The translations under genes and the position numbers were made by a program. From Kineosporia rhizophila (lineage in GTDB: Bacteria; Actinomycetota; Actinomycetes; Actinomycetales; Kineosporiaceae), in NCBI RefSeq assembly GCF_021277265.1, contig NZ_JAJSOH010000042.1, forward strand, positions 1 to 51,791: 51,791 nucleotides of DNA, given 5' to 3'. Below the pieces are notes generated by a model. The model saw only the letters and a program-made list of their open reading frames with translations, searched no databases and had not been told where the DNA came from. Shown piece after piece: positions 1 to 8,660 of the stretch. The first letter of the stretch is position 1. The number at the start of each line of letters is the position of its first letter.

Positions 1-2137
1 CCCCGCCGCCTTCGCCGCCCGCCAGCCAGGCCCGCACCTCGTCCTCGCCCGCCTGCAGCGCGCCCATCGCGCCACCGGCGGGCAGGGCCTGCATCAGGCG
101 GCCGCGGGCGGCGACCAGCTTGCACGCGTCTTCCAGGCTGAGCACCCCGGCCGCGTGCGCCGCCGCGATCTCACCCACCGAGTGCCCGGCCACCGCGTCC
201 GGCACGATCCCGGCGGCGGCCAGCACGGCCACCAGCCCGGTCTCGACCGCGAACAGCCCGGCCTGGGCGAACACGGTCTGGTCGGCGCGCGGGTCTTCGC
301 TCTCGCTGAGCACCACGTCCCGCACCGGCAGGCCAAGTTCGGCCTCGAGCAGGGCGCAGGCCCGGTCGAACGTGGCGGCGAACACCGGTGAGGCGGCGTA
401 CAGCTCACGCCCCATACCGGCCCGCTGGGCACCCTGCCCGGCGAAGACGAAACCCACCCGGGCGGTGCCGCCGGGCGGGACCACCCCGGACTCGACCAAC
501 GGCGAGGGTTCACCGGCGGCGAGTGCGCTCAGCCCTTGCTGCAGGGTCGAAAGGTCACGGCCGAGAACGACGCTGCGGTGCTCGAAGGTGCTGCGGCTGG
601 TGGCCAGCGACCAGGCCACATCACCCAGTGCGTCCAACGATCCGGAAGCCTGAAGGGCTGAGGCCTGGCCCGCGAGCGCGGTGGCCGAGCGTCCCGAGAC
701 CAGCCACGCGACCGGGCCGCCGATCAGGACCGGGGTGCTCGGCTCGTTCTCCGTTGGTTCCTCCGAGACCGGGGCCTCTTCGAGAATCACGTGAGCGTTC
801 GTGCCACTCAGGCCGAACGAGGAGACACCGGCCCGCCGCGGCCGCTGCGCAGAACGCTCCCAGGCGACCGGTTCCTGCAGCAGCCGCAGGCCGCCGTTCC
901 AGTCGATGTGGGTGGTCGGCTCGTCGGCGTGCAGGGTGCGCGGCAGCTTCTCGTGCTGCAGGGCGAGCACCATCTTGATCAGCCCGGCGACTCCGGCTGC
1001 GGCCTGGGTGTGGCCGATGTTCGACTTCACCGAGCCGGTCCACAGCGGGCGGCCGTCCTCGCGGTTTTCGCCGTAGGTGGCCAGCAGGGCCTGTGCCTCG
1101 ATCGGGTCGCCGAGTTCGGTGCCGGTGCCGTGTGCTTCGACCGCGTCGACGTCCGAGGCGCTCAGGCCGGCCGAGGCGAGGGCGGCCTGGATCACCCGGC
1201 GCTGCGAGGGCCCGTTCGGCGCGGTGAGCCCGTTCGAGGCGCCGTCCTGGTTCACCGCGCTGCCGCGGACCACGGCCAGGACGTCGTGACCGTTGCGCAG
1301 CGCGTCGGAAAGCCGCTCCAAGACAACCATTCCTGCGCCCTCGGCCAGGCCCATGCCGTCGGCCGAGGCGGCGAAAGGCTTGCAGCGCCCGTCGGGGGCC
1401 AGGCCGAGCTGGCGGCTGCCCCAGACGAACCAGTTGGGGCTGGCGAGCACGGTGACGGCGCCGGCCAGGGCCAGGTCGCACTCCCCCGCGCGCAGCGCGC
1501 GGACGGCCAGGTGCAGGGCCACGAGGGAGGAGGAGCAGGCTGTGTCGACCGAGACAGCGGGGCCTTCGAGGCCGAGGGTGAACGAGATCCGCCCGGAGAT
1601 GATGCTGTTGGCCGTGCCGGTGAGCAGGTGCGCTTCGAGGTCGCTGCCGCCGTCGATCTGGCTGCTGCCGTAGCCGGAGAAGCTGGCGCCCGCGAACACG
1701 CCGGTCGCGGAACCGCGCAGCGTGGCCGGGTCGATCCCGGCGTCTTCCAGGGCCTGCCAGGACACCTCGAGCATCAGCCGCTGCTGCGGGTCCATGGCCA
1801 GCGCCTCGCGCGGGCTGATACCGAAGAAGGCCGGGTCGAAGCGGCCTGCGTCGTGGACGAATCCGCCGTCGGAGACGTCGGAGCCACCGGGTGCGGCGAG
1901 CGCGTCGAGGTCCCATCCGCGCGTGCGCGGGAACGGCCCGATCGCGTCGGTGCCGGCCTCGAGCACGTCCCAGAGGCGGGCCGGGGTGTCCACCTCGCCG
2001 GGAAAACGGCAGCCCATACCGACGATCGCGATGGGCTCGCGCTCCGCGTCCTCCAGCTCGCGCACGCGCCGCCGGGTCTGCTGCAGGTTGGCGGTGACGA
2101 TCTTCAGATAATCGCGAAGCTTGTCTTCGTTACTCAT
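1..2137 (-). CDS. Modular type I polyketide synthase subunit (docking domain, KS, start of AT; 3' end outside window)
   Basis: The gene begins at the ATG at 2137 and runs off the left edge, so about 712 residues are visible. Residues 1-33 form a charged coiled coil of the kind used as an N-terminal docking domain, so this subunit should accept a chain from another PKS protein rather than start synthesis. A complete ketosynthase follows, starting near EPIAIVGMGCRFPG. Its active cysteine is Cys201 in DTACSSS and its histidines are His336 in HGTGT and His376 in NIGHT. After the linker an acyltransferase begins with the FAGQGAQ motif and Ser653 in GHSVGE. The AT substrate-specificity motif lies beyond the window, so malonyl versus methylmalonyl use cannot be read. 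It acts in cytosolic polyketide assembly. Confidence 0.95.
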   Translation of the reverse strand, partial: MSNEDKLRDYLKIVTANLQQTRRRVRELEDAEREPIAIVGMGCRFPGEVDTPARLWDVLEAGTDAIGPFPRTRGWDLDALAAPGGSDVSDGGFVHDAGRFDPAFFGISPREALAMDPQQRLMLEVSWQALEDAGIDPATLRGSATGVFAGASFSGYGSSQIDGGSDLEAHLLTGTANSIISGRISFTLGLEGPAVSVDTACSSSLVALHLAVRALRAGECDLALAGAVTVLASPNWFVWGSRQLGLAPDGRCKPFAASADGMGLAEGAGMVVLERLSDALRNGHDVLAVVRGSAVNQDGASNGLTAPNGPSQRRVIQAALASAGLSASDVDAVEAHGTGTELGDPIEAQALLATYGENREDGRPLWTGSVKSNIGHTQAAAGVAGLIKMVLALQHEKLPRTLHADEPTTHIDWNGGLRLLQEPVAWERSAQRPRRAGVSSFGLSGTNAHVILEEAPVSEEPTENEPSTPVLIGGPVAWLVSGRSATALAGQASALQASGSLDALGDVAWSLATSRSTFEHRSVVLGRDLSTLQQGLSALAAGEPSPLVESGVVPPGGTARVGFVFAGQGAQRAGMGRELYAASPVFAATFDRACALLEAELGLPVRDVVLSESEDPRADQTVFAQAGLFAVETGLVAVLAAAGIVPDAVAGHSVGEIAAAHAAGVLSLEDACKLVAARGRLMQALPAGGAMGALQAGEDEVRAWLAGGEGGG

Positions 2138-2417
2138 CCCGGCCAGTTACCTTCCGAGTAGATGCCCCACGAACGAAGGCAGGACGCAATCGCAACTGCC
2201 GGGACGCTGTTTCGGCGGGAAACGTACGTGCGGGGCTCCGGCCGGCGCAACTGTTTCAACTGTGCCCGGGCCAGGGCTGTTCAACTGGCGAGGCGTCGCC
2301 TCAAACCTGTTCACCCAACGCGATGTTCAACTGCTGCCGAGCACGAGACCTGGTGCCGATCGTCCATTGTCTGAGAGGCTCACGGTTCCTCAGGCGCCGC
2401 TTCGCGGCACCGCAAGG

Positions 2418-2454
2418 CAACGGGCCCGGTCGGCTACCGCCACTGGGCCCGTTG
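2418..2454. other. Inverted repeat, 10-bp arms
   Basis: CAACGGGCCC at 2418-2427 pairs perfectly with GGGCCCGTTG at 2445-2454 across a 17-base loop. There is no T-run on either side, and no gene ends nearby. It may be a structured leader or the remnant of a terminator. Confidence 0.55.
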
Positions 2455-2583
2455 CGCTGCCTGCCCCTGCTCAGAGCCGATTGAGGACGAGGGTGGGCCC
2501 GCAAGGCATCGAGCGGCACCGCAAGTGCCCCTCGGCTTCGGCGACGACGCACTCACCCGCGTCGGGGGCATGGTGTTCCCGTT

Positions 2584-2618
2584 GCTGTAAGGGTCGTCCG
2601 GCCGACACCCCTTACAGC
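2584..2618. other. Inverted repeat, 10-bp arms with inner pairing
   Basis: GCTGTAAGGG at 2584-2593 is the exact complement of CCCTTACAGC at 2609-2618. The 15-base loop can pair further (TCG with CGA). It lies about 280 bases upstream of the gene at 2901 and is not followed by a T-run, so an RNA element or protein-binding site is as likely as a terminator. Confidence 0.55.
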
Positions 2619-2900
2619 TCGGACAAGACACATCCTTCCGCCGACCGGGACCACGCGAGCCTGAGCGACGATCCTGCGCAACGGCGTCCCCCAAAGCCTT
2701 CTTGGCCTGCCCCCAAGCGGCCCTTGGCCTGGGGCGACAAGCCCGGGCGGCGGGTTGGCGGCCCGGCTCGCTCACCCTCTACCGTTCACTGCAGGAAGCC
2801 GTTCCCAGGGCCGGGACCAGCATTCTCTAGTTTGTTAGTCTGAAAACTCAGCTTTCCGGGTCACCGGTGGGTGGAGCAGTGAGCGACGAGGAGCACCGAC

Positions 2901-5618
2901 ATGCCGGCTGAACGGGTCACCAGGCCGACCATCCTGATCGCCGGGGGCGGCGTGGCGGGCACGCTCGTCACCCTGCACCTGGCCCGGCTGGCCGCCCGCC
3001 GCTCCACCGGTCTGGACATCGTCGTGCTGGAGCCCTCCGACCTGCTCGGCCGGGGCGTCGCGTTCGGCACCCCCGAAGACCGGCACCTGCTCAACGTGCC
3101 AGCCAGCGGCATGAGCGCCCTGCCCGAAGAGCCCGGGCACTTCGTGGCCTGGCGCGCCGAGGACGACCCGGACAAATCCACCCACCCCTACGACTTCACC
3201 GGCCGCCGCGAATTCTCCCGCTACGTCCGTGAACTGCTCACCGAGTCGCTGCAGGCCGCCGCCGACCTCGTCTCGGTGCGTCATGTTCAGCAGCAGGCCG
3301 TGACCCTGCGCCGTTGGGGCGCCGGCGCCGAAGTGACCACCTCCGCCGGGCGCACGTTCCGGGCCGACGCCGTGGTCATCGCGACCGGCCTGCCCGCCGC
3401 CGGCTGGGACTGGGCGCCGGACGCGTTGCGGAACTCGCCGTTCTTCGTCCCCAATCCGTGGGCCCCCGGCGCACTCGACGTGATCCGGCGCGACCGCAGC
3501 GGCCCTGCCCCCGTGCTGATGGTGGGCGCCGGCCTGACCATGGTCGACGTAGCGCTGTCGCTCTCCGGCCCGGACACAGGCCGCGAGGACAGGGTGCTGC
3601 ACGCCATCTCCCGCACCGGGCGACTGCCGCGCACCCACGCCCGGTCTCCGAAGCTACCCAACATCCCCGATGTCAGTGAATGGGGGACGTCGGTGGCGGA
3701 GTTGCGTAAGCACGTCACCCGGCACTTCGCCGACGTGGTGCGTGCCTCCGGCGACTGGCGCCCGGCACTGGACGGCCTGCGGGTTCAGGTTCAGACGCTC
3801 TGGGGCCGGATGAGCGACGAGCAGCGCCTGGCGTTCGTCCGGGAAGAATCCGGCTACTGGAACGTGCTGCGCCACCGTATGCCCCTGTCCAGCGCTGAGC
3901 GCCTGAACGAACTGCGGGCGGCAGACAAGCTGTTCCTGCACCGCGCCAGCGTCGCCGGGGCCGAACCACTGGGACGCGGCGGCCTGCGGGTGAGCATGAC
4001 CGACGGCAGCACACAAGACGTGGGCTGGGTGGTCAACTGCACGGGCCCGCGCACCGACATCCGCGAACTGGGCAACCCCCTGCTGAACGACCTGCTCACC
4101 CCGGTGCACGGCGTCGCCTCGGCCACCGTGGCCACCGGCGGCATGGGCTTCCGTACCGTCAACGGCCGTCTGATCGACTCGGCCGGCAGCCCCGAAGCGC
4201 CACTGTGGACGCTCGGGGCGCTGCGCCGGGGCGAGTTGTGGGAAACCACGGCCGTTCCGGAGATCCGCACCCAGGCGCTCGCCCTGGCCACCACCCTGCT
4301 GGACACCCTCGCCCCGCTCCCCCGCCGCCTGGCCGACGGCCGCATCGTCAGCGGCCACCACCCCGTCGCCCGCCCCCGCGACCTGCTCGGCCTGCCCCTG
4401 TCCACCACCGCCGAGGCCGCCACCATCTTCAACCGCGGCCTCGAGCGGGTCATGCGGCTGGAGGCAGGCGCTGAAGACCTGCTGCGCGAGACCCTCGAGC
4501 ACGATCCCGACTTCGCCCTCGCCCACGCCGCCCTGGCCATGCTCGGTCACGAAGCCGGAGCCACGGCCGACGTGCAGGCCTCCCTGGCTGAGGCCAAGCG
4601 GGCCATCCAGGTGCGCGGCGACGACCGCGAGCGCAGCTTCGTCGACGTGATCGACCGCCGGGTCAGCGACGTGCGCCGCTCCGGCGCCCAGGCCCTGATC
4701 GCCCACATCGCTGCCTACCCCCGCGACGTGCTGGCCGTGTCAGCGGCCGTGCCCACCATCGCCTTCTCCGGTGTCACCGACCTGCAGCAGGAAGCGTGGG
4801 CCCTGGTCGAGGGCCTGGCCCCGGCCTACGGCGACCACTGGTGGTACATCTCGCTGCTGGCCTTCACCCGCCAGGAGCAGTCCCGCTTCGAAGAGGCCGC
4901 GCTGCTGGCCGAGAGCGCCCTGGCCTGCGAGCCCTCGTCCGGGCACGCCGTGCACGCCCAGACCCACGTGATGTACGAGACCGGACAGCACGACGAAGGA
5001 CGGGTCTGGCTGGATCACTGGGTCACCGAGACCGGGCGTTCGGCCGGCTACCGGGCACACTTCGCCTGGCACGCCGCCCTGCACGAACTCGCCCTGGGCG
5101 ATCTCGACGCGGTGCGCCGCCGCTACAAGGCCCACCTGGCGCCCCCGGCCGTCACCGGCGTGCGCGCCCTGATCGACTCGGCCTCACTGCTGTGGCGCTG
5201 GCGCCTGGTCGGCGACCAGCCGCCCTCGGCCGCCCCGGTGATCGAGGCCATCGGCCCGGCCCTGCTGAAGACCCCGCAGACCCCGTTCATCGCCCTGCAC
5301 GCAGCGATCGCGCTCACGGCCAACAACGACGCAGCCGGTCTGGCCGAACTGCGCGAGCACGCCCTCGGCTCGTCCGAGGCCGCCATGCACACGCTGGTCG
5401 TGGCCGCGTGCGAGGCCCTGACCGCGGTGGTGCAGGAGAACTGGTCGCACGCCGCGCAGATACTCGAGGACCTCTACCCCAAGCTGGACAACATCGCCGG
5501 TTCCGCCGCCCAGCGCGAGGTCTTCCAGGACACCCTGATCCACTGCCTGGTGCAGGACGGCCGCCAGGAAGAGGCCTCCCGCCTCCTAGCCGCCCGCCCC
5601 TCCCGCCAAGGCTGCTGA
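2901..5618 (+). CDS. FAD/NAD(P)-binding oxidoreductase fused to a TTC38-like repeat domain
   Basis: 905 residues from the ATG at 2901, with a GAGGAG ribosome site seven bases upstream. The first ~490 residues are an FAD/NAD(P)-binding protein of the pfam13454 type. They show GGGVAG (15-20), the FGTPEDRHLLNVPAS stretch typical of that family, VVIATGLP near 160 and a second dinucleotide fold MVGAGLTMVD near 208. From about residue 498 the sequence changes to a helical repeat region resembling TTC38 family proteins, which are usually separate: the start resembles STTAEAATIFNRGLERVMRL, and HAQTHVMYETGQHDEGRVWL is characteristic. The substrate is unknown. Both halves are in one uninterrupted frame, so this is a real fusion rather than two genes. 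It ends two bases before the convergent gene at 5621. Confidence 0.85.
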   Translation: MPAERVTRPTILIAGGGVAGTLVTLHLARLAARRSTGLDIVVLEPSDLLGRGVAFGTPEDRHLLNVPASGMSALPEEPGHFVAWRAEDDPDKSTHPYDFTGRREFSRYVRELLTESLQAAADLVSVRHVQQQAVTLRRWGAGAEVTTSAGRTFRADAVVIATGLPAAGWDWAPDALRNSPFFVPNPWAPGALDVIRRDRSGPAPVLMVGAGLTMVDVALSLSGPDTGREDRVLHAISRTGRLPRTHARSPKLPNIPDVSEWGTSVAELRKHVTRHFADVVRASGDWRPALDGLRVQVQTLWGRMSDEQRLAFVREESGYWNVLRHRMPLSSAERLNELRAADKLFLHRASVAGAEPLGRGGLRVSMTDGSTQDVGWVVNCTGPRTDIRELGNPLLNDLLTPVHGVASATVATGGMGFRTVNGRLIDSAGSPEAPLWTLGALRRGELWETTAVPEIRTQALALATTLLDTLAPLPRRLADGRIVSGHHPVARPRDLLGLPLSTTAEAATIFNRGLERVMRLEAGAEDLLRETLEHDPDFALAHAALAMLGHEAGATADVQASLAEAKRAIQVRGDDRERSFVDVIDRRVSDVRRSGAQALIAHIAAYPRDVLAVSAAVPTIAFSGVTDLQQEAWALVEGLAPAYGDHWWYISLLAFTRQEQSRFEEAALLAESALACEPSSGHAVHAQTHVMYETGQHDEGRVWLDHWVTETGRSAGYRAHFAWHAALHELALGDLDAVRRRYKAHLAPPAVTGVRALIDSASLLWRWRLVGDQPPSAAPVIEAIGPALLKTPQTPFIALHAAIALTANNDAAGLAELREHALGSSEAAMHTLVVAACEALTAVVQENWSHAAQILEDLYPKLDNIAGSAAQREVFQDTLIHCLVQDGRQEEASRLLAARPSRQGC

Positions 5619-5620
5619 GC

Positions 5621-5845
5621 TCAGGCCCCGCGCCCCAGCAAACGCTCGAGCTCCTCAGCCACCGTCAGCCCGTCCCTGGCCGCCACCTGCCGCAACCGTG
5701 CGGCCAGGTCGGCCGGGACGGACAGCAGTTCCGAACCGGTCAGATCCTCGCCCGGCGCCGGCAGATCCTCCAAAGCCCACTGACTGGCATCCTCAGGAGC
5801 AAACCGGGCCGTCGTCAGGTCGAAGTCGGCATCGCCCTTACTCAT
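5621..5845 (-). CDS. Small protein with ribbon-helix-helix-like C-terminus
   Basis: 74 residues starting at the ATG at 5845. The acidic first half is not recognisable. The second half, SVPADLAARLRQVAARDGLTVAEELERLL, has the strand-helix-turn-helix pattern of CopG/Arc-type DNA-binding antitoxins. The start codon overlaps the end of a short upstream frame (stop at 5838-5840), an arrangement common in two-gene toxin-antitoxin units, but no intact toxin gene is present. The assignment as an antitoxin is inference; the protein could equally be an orphan regulator. Confidence 0.55.
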   Translation of the reverse strand: MSKGDADFDLTTARFAPEDASQWALEDLPAPGEDLTGSELLSVPADLAARLRQVAARDGLTVAEELERLLGRGA

Positions 5846-6013
5846 GGCGGCTGGCCTCCCATCGTTCGTACTCGGCTGCGTCGTCCCTCGACCCAGTCCA
5901 TCCCACAGTCCGGGAGGCTAGTCCCGCCTCTGCCCTTTACAGCCGACCGAGCCTGCTCGGGGGCACTGGATGCAGTTCCAAGGCCATCACTACCCCGCCG
6001 GATTGGCCCCCTG

Positions 6014-6030
6014 TAGATTCGCTGCTCGTG
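6014..6030 (+). promoter_or_regulatory. Putative -10 box for a leaderless gene
   Basis: TAGATT at 6014-6019 lies eight bases before the GTG at 6028, the spacing expected when transcription begins at the start codon. There is no Shine-Dalgarno sequence. The -35 region is not clear. Confidence 0.45.
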
Positions 6031-6519
6031 CCCCACGACGAACTGGCTGACCTACCCGCCCCCGCCCGGACCATCGCCCGCACCTCCATCGAAGCGGTCG
6101 AAGCGGCCCGGGCAGGCGACGCGGAGGCGTTCGACGCAGCCACCACCGAACTGGCAGCGTGCGAGCCGGAACAGGTACGGCTGGTGCTGGGCGTGGTGGT
6201 GCGTGACCTGCTCGAGCACCTGCACCCGGACGGCCTCGCAGCCGACGACCTGCAGGAGCTGATCCGCAGCTGCGTGCGCCGGGTGTTCGCCTGGTACCCC
6301 AAGGTCGACGTCAACGCCCTGGTCATCGTGATCACCGGGGCGCTCGGCATGCAGGACGAGGAGGAACCCCGCTACTCACCCGCCGACGTGGCCCGGCACG
6401 CGCCGCTCTTCATCGCCGAACTGCTGTCCCAGCCCCGTTCTGCTCCTCTGACGCTGCCGCAGTACCTGCGCGCGGCCCTCGAGCAGATCCGCACCGCCGA
6501 ACTGCACGAAATGCCTTAG
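6028..6519 (+). CDS. Hypothetical protein, possibly leaderless
   Basis: 163 residues from the GTG at 6028. The upstream in-frame extension has no ribosome site and low-complexity, non-protein-like sequence, so the GTG next to the TAGATT box is preferred. The protein is helical and acidic (for example LRELIRS-like segment DDLQELIRSCVRRVFAWYP) and has no signal peptide or membrane segment. I do not recognise the family. It ends four bases before the convergent SDR gene. Confidence 0.6.
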   Translation: MPHDELADLPAPARTIARTSIEAVEAARAGDAEAFDAATTELAACEPEQVRLVLGVVVRDLLEHLHPDGLAADDLQELIRSCVRRVFAWYPKVDVNALVIVITGALGMQDEEEPRYSPADVARHAPLFIAELLSQPRSAPLTLPQYLRAALEQIRTAELHEMP

Positions 6520-6523
6520 CCAA

Positions 6524-7396
6524 TCAGGACAAGACCTTCCCAGCGACAAGGGATGCGTCCACGTCGGCGTAGTCGGTTGACCGGGCCACCGCTTCCCACT
6601 CCTCGATCTCGGCCAGACGAGTACTGAGAGCACCGCGCAGCATGCCCACCGCATCACTCCCCAGGGGCAGGCGCAACGGAGGCCGGTCACCCGACAGAGC
6701 GGACAGAATCGCCCGAGCTGCCGCTGCCGGGTCGCCGGCCTGATTGCCGTCAGCCTCTTTCGCCATCTGCTGCATGACGTCGACCGTTCCGGCGTAGTCG
6801 GGCAGCGACTTGTGGGTGGGCAGGGTCTCGCCACAGAACTTCGTCCGGAATCCGCCCGGCTGAGCGATCATTACGGTGATGCCCAAAGGCCCGACCTCAG
6901 CGGCCAAAGTCTCCGACATCCCCTCCAGCGCGGCCTTGCTCGCGCCGTAGACCCCGAAGGCCGGCAGCGGGAAATCGGCTGCCACCGAGGACATCTGCAC
7001 GATGGCCCCCTTGCGGCGCGCACGCATTCCGGGCAGCACAGCCCGGGTCAACGCGGCCGGACCGAACACGTGAAGCTCGAAAAGCCTTCGCATGTCCGAG
7101 TCTCCGGTTTCCTCAACGGCAGCGAGGTAACCATGGCCGGCATTGTTGACCAGGACGTCGATCCGGCCGTGCCGGGCCAGTACCTCGGTCACCAACGGCT
7201 CGATGGCCGGGCGGTCGGTGACGTCGAGTCGCATCGCCACCACCCGATCCGGAAACTGGGCCACCAGATCGTCCAGAGTCTCCGGACGGCGAGCGGTGGC
7301 GATCACCAGATCGCCTGCCTCGGCGGCGGCTTCGGCCATTGCGCGCCCGAGCCCACTACTGGTCCCCGTGATGAGCCACACTCGCGATTCGGTCAT
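6524..7396 (-). CDS. SDR family NAD(P)-dependent oxidoreductase
   Basis: 290 residues from the ATG at 7396, with a G-rich ribosome site just upstream. It is a classical short-chain dehydrogenase: the cofactor motif is TGTSSGLG near residue 10, NNAG is near 85, the catalytic Ser lies in QMSSVAAD and the catalytic Tyr/Lys in YGASK. The cytosolic enzyme would reduce or oxidise a small carbonyl or hydroxyl compound that cannot be named from sequence. The longer open frame (to 7753) is excluded because its extra residues are not SDR-like. The gene stands alone between convergent 6028-6519 and the epimerase-like gene. Confidence 0.9.
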   Translation of the reverse strand: MTESRVWLITGTSSGLGRAMAEAAAEAGDLVIATARRPETLDDLVAQFPDRVVAMRLDVTDRPAIEPLVTEVLARHGRIDVLVNNAGHGYLAAVEETGDSDMRRLFELHVFGPAALTRAVLPGMRARRKGAIVQMSSVAADFPLPAFGVYGASKAALEGMSETLAAEVGPLGITVMIAQPGGFRTKFCGETLPTHKSLPDYAGTVDVMQQMAKEADGNQAGDPAAAARAILSALSGDRPPLRLPLGSDAVGMLRGALSTRLAEIEEWEAVARSTDYADVDASLVAGKVLS

Positions 7397-7641
7397 GTCT
7401 GTGCCCCCCGGCCACGTCTTTGACAAGATCGTTGCGAAGATAGCAGCGCTTCTCGAGAACGCGTTCGAACGACGCCCTCGAAGATTGCCGGCCAGGGGCT
7501 CACTCATGCTGGGGCAGCACCCGAAAGCGCTACCCCAGCACGCCGGCGCATGATCGGGGTCTACTTCCTGACCTTCTTGAACCCGGCGAACCGGGACAAC
7601 CCGCTCACGCCTTACCGTCAGGGCGGCCGGAACGTCCGAGG
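7397..7641. other. Intergenic region, nothing identified
   Basis: 245 bases between two minus-strand genes. It holds the SDR promoter region. I see no RNA gene, repeat or convincing small gene. Confidence 0.5.
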
Positions 7642-8601
7642 CTATCGCGCGTTTCCCGCTCGCAGCCAGGCGATGTAGTCGGCGGCCGCTGCGGCGGTGT
7701 CGAAGCTGGGCTCGAAACCGGTGTCTTCGCGCAGGCGGGTGATGTCGAGCCACCGCACCGGCTGCTCCCCCGCCGATGGAAGCTCGAACTGGAAGTCGGG
7801 CTCGACCGAATTGATCGCGATGATGACGTCAACGTTGCTCGTGGCGCGGCCGGAGGCGACGTTGTAGGTGGAGTGGTTCAGCTTCTCGGCGAGCTGCAGC
7901 AGTGCGAGCGCCCGCCCGGTGTCCTTGACGTAGAGCAGGTCGAGCGCGTCTTCGGCCTTCGGCGGGGCGACGAGTCCGGACAGGTCGGGTTCGCTGCGCC
8001 CGGCGGCGGCATGAGCCAGGGAGGGGGCGGCGAAGAACGGGTCGGGCAGGTGGCCGCCCGGCCCCCAGGTGCCGGAGATGCGGGCGTTGACGATCTCCAC
8101 GTCGGTCACGTCCGAGAGGTGCCCGGCGAGCAGCTCGGTGATCTTCTTGAAGGTCGGGATGACGTGGGAGTACTCCAGACTGAGCGGAATGTCCTCGCTC
8201 AGAGCGCCTTCCGAGGCGAAGCCGTAGACGCCGATGGTGCTCGCGCTCACAATCCGGCGCACGCCCCAGGCCTGGGCGGCGCGGACGATGTTGAGGAACG
8301 CTTCCAGCGCCCGGCCGGTGGCGTCGATCGGATGGCCGTCGGTCACCGGCCAGGGCAGCGCGACGGCCAGGTGGACGATCCCGGTGATGGGGTACTGCCT
8401 GCCGACGGCGAGCAGGGCGTCGAGGTCGGCCACGTCGGCCTGGACCACGTGGATGGGCAGGTCGGCGAGGTGCGCAGGGACCTGCGGGGTGCGGCGCTGG
8501 AGCAGGACGCACTCCTCGCCGGCTTCGGTGAGGGCGCGGACGGTGTGGGAGCCGATGAAGCCGGCCCCGCCGGTGACGAGGATCAAGGTCGTGCCTTTCA
8601 C
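7642..8601 (-). CDS. NAD-dependent epimerase/dehydratase family protein, altered active site
   Basis: 319 residues from a GTG at 8601. The Rossmann motif TGGAGFIGSH is at residues 10-19 and the protein follows the extended SDR layout (SASTIGVYG in the middle, a C-terminal substrate lobe). The usual catalytic YxxxK of this family should fall at the segment HVIPTFKKITE, where the lysine is present but no tyrosine is in place. The enzyme may therefore be non-catalytic or use different chemistry. It is divergent from the MarR gene, and a 27-bp palindrome lies in the shared promoter region, so MarR control is likely. Confidence 0.85.
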   Translation of the reverse strand: MKGTTLILVTGGAGFIGSHTVRALTEAGEECVLLQRRTPQVPAHLADLPIHVVQADVADLDALLAVGRQYPITGIVHLAVALPWPVTDGHPIDATGRALEAFLNIVRAAQAWGVRRIVSASTIGVYGFASEGALSEDIPLSLEYSHVIPTFKKITELLAGHLSDVTDVEIVNARISGTWGPGGHLPDPFFAAPSLAHAAAGRSEPDLSGLVAPPKAEDALDLLYVKDTGRALALLQLAEKLNHSTYNVASGRATSNVDVIIAINSVEPDFQFELPSAGEQPVRWLDITRLREDTGFEPSFDTAAAAADYIAWLRAGNAR

Positions 8602-8609
8602 TGGAATGG

Positions 8610-8636
8610 CTGATCGTCAGTAGTACTGACGATCAG
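8610..8636. promoter_or_regulatory. 27-bp palindrome, probable MarR operator
   Basis: CTGATCGTCAGTA (8610-8622) and its exact complement (8624-8636) flank a single central base. The palindrome lies between the start codons of the divergent epimerase-like gene (8601) and marR gene (8658) and overlaps the region expected for the marR -35 box. Autoregulation plus control of the neighbour is the usual arrangement for MarR regulators. Confidence 0.75.
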
Positions 8637-8644
8637 ACTAGGCA

Positions 8645-8660
8645 TAGAATGCTGCCCATG
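8645..8660 (+). promoter_or_regulatory. -10 box of a leaderless marR transcript
   Basis: TAGAAT at 8645-8650 matches the -10 consensus and sits eight bases before the ATG at 8658. This favours 8658 over the in-frame ATG at 8649 that overlaps the box. Confidence 0.5.

Larger units (their letters stand above)
2138..2900. other. Non-coding region between divergent PKS and oxidoreductase genes
   Basis: About 760 bases without a convincing gene. Open frames here are long only because stop codons are rare in GC-rich DNA, and none has a plausible start or recognisable product. The region must hold the promoters of both divergent genes. It contains two clear inverted repeats, listed separately. Near the right end there is an AGTTT...AAACT repeat (2829-2848) enclosing TAGTCT, a possible -10 box for the gene at 2901. 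Confidence 0.6.

Noticed and set aside
5842..6036. 64-codon minus-strand frame overlapping the small RHH-like gene.
   Set aside because: Composition is not protein-like, and another frame of the same stretch gives the more plausible C-terminal peptide.
7550..7680. Small plus-strand frame starting at ATG 7550 (MIGVYFLTFLNPANRD).
   Set aside because: It overlaps the end of the epimerase-like gene, lacks a ribosome site and matches nothing I know.
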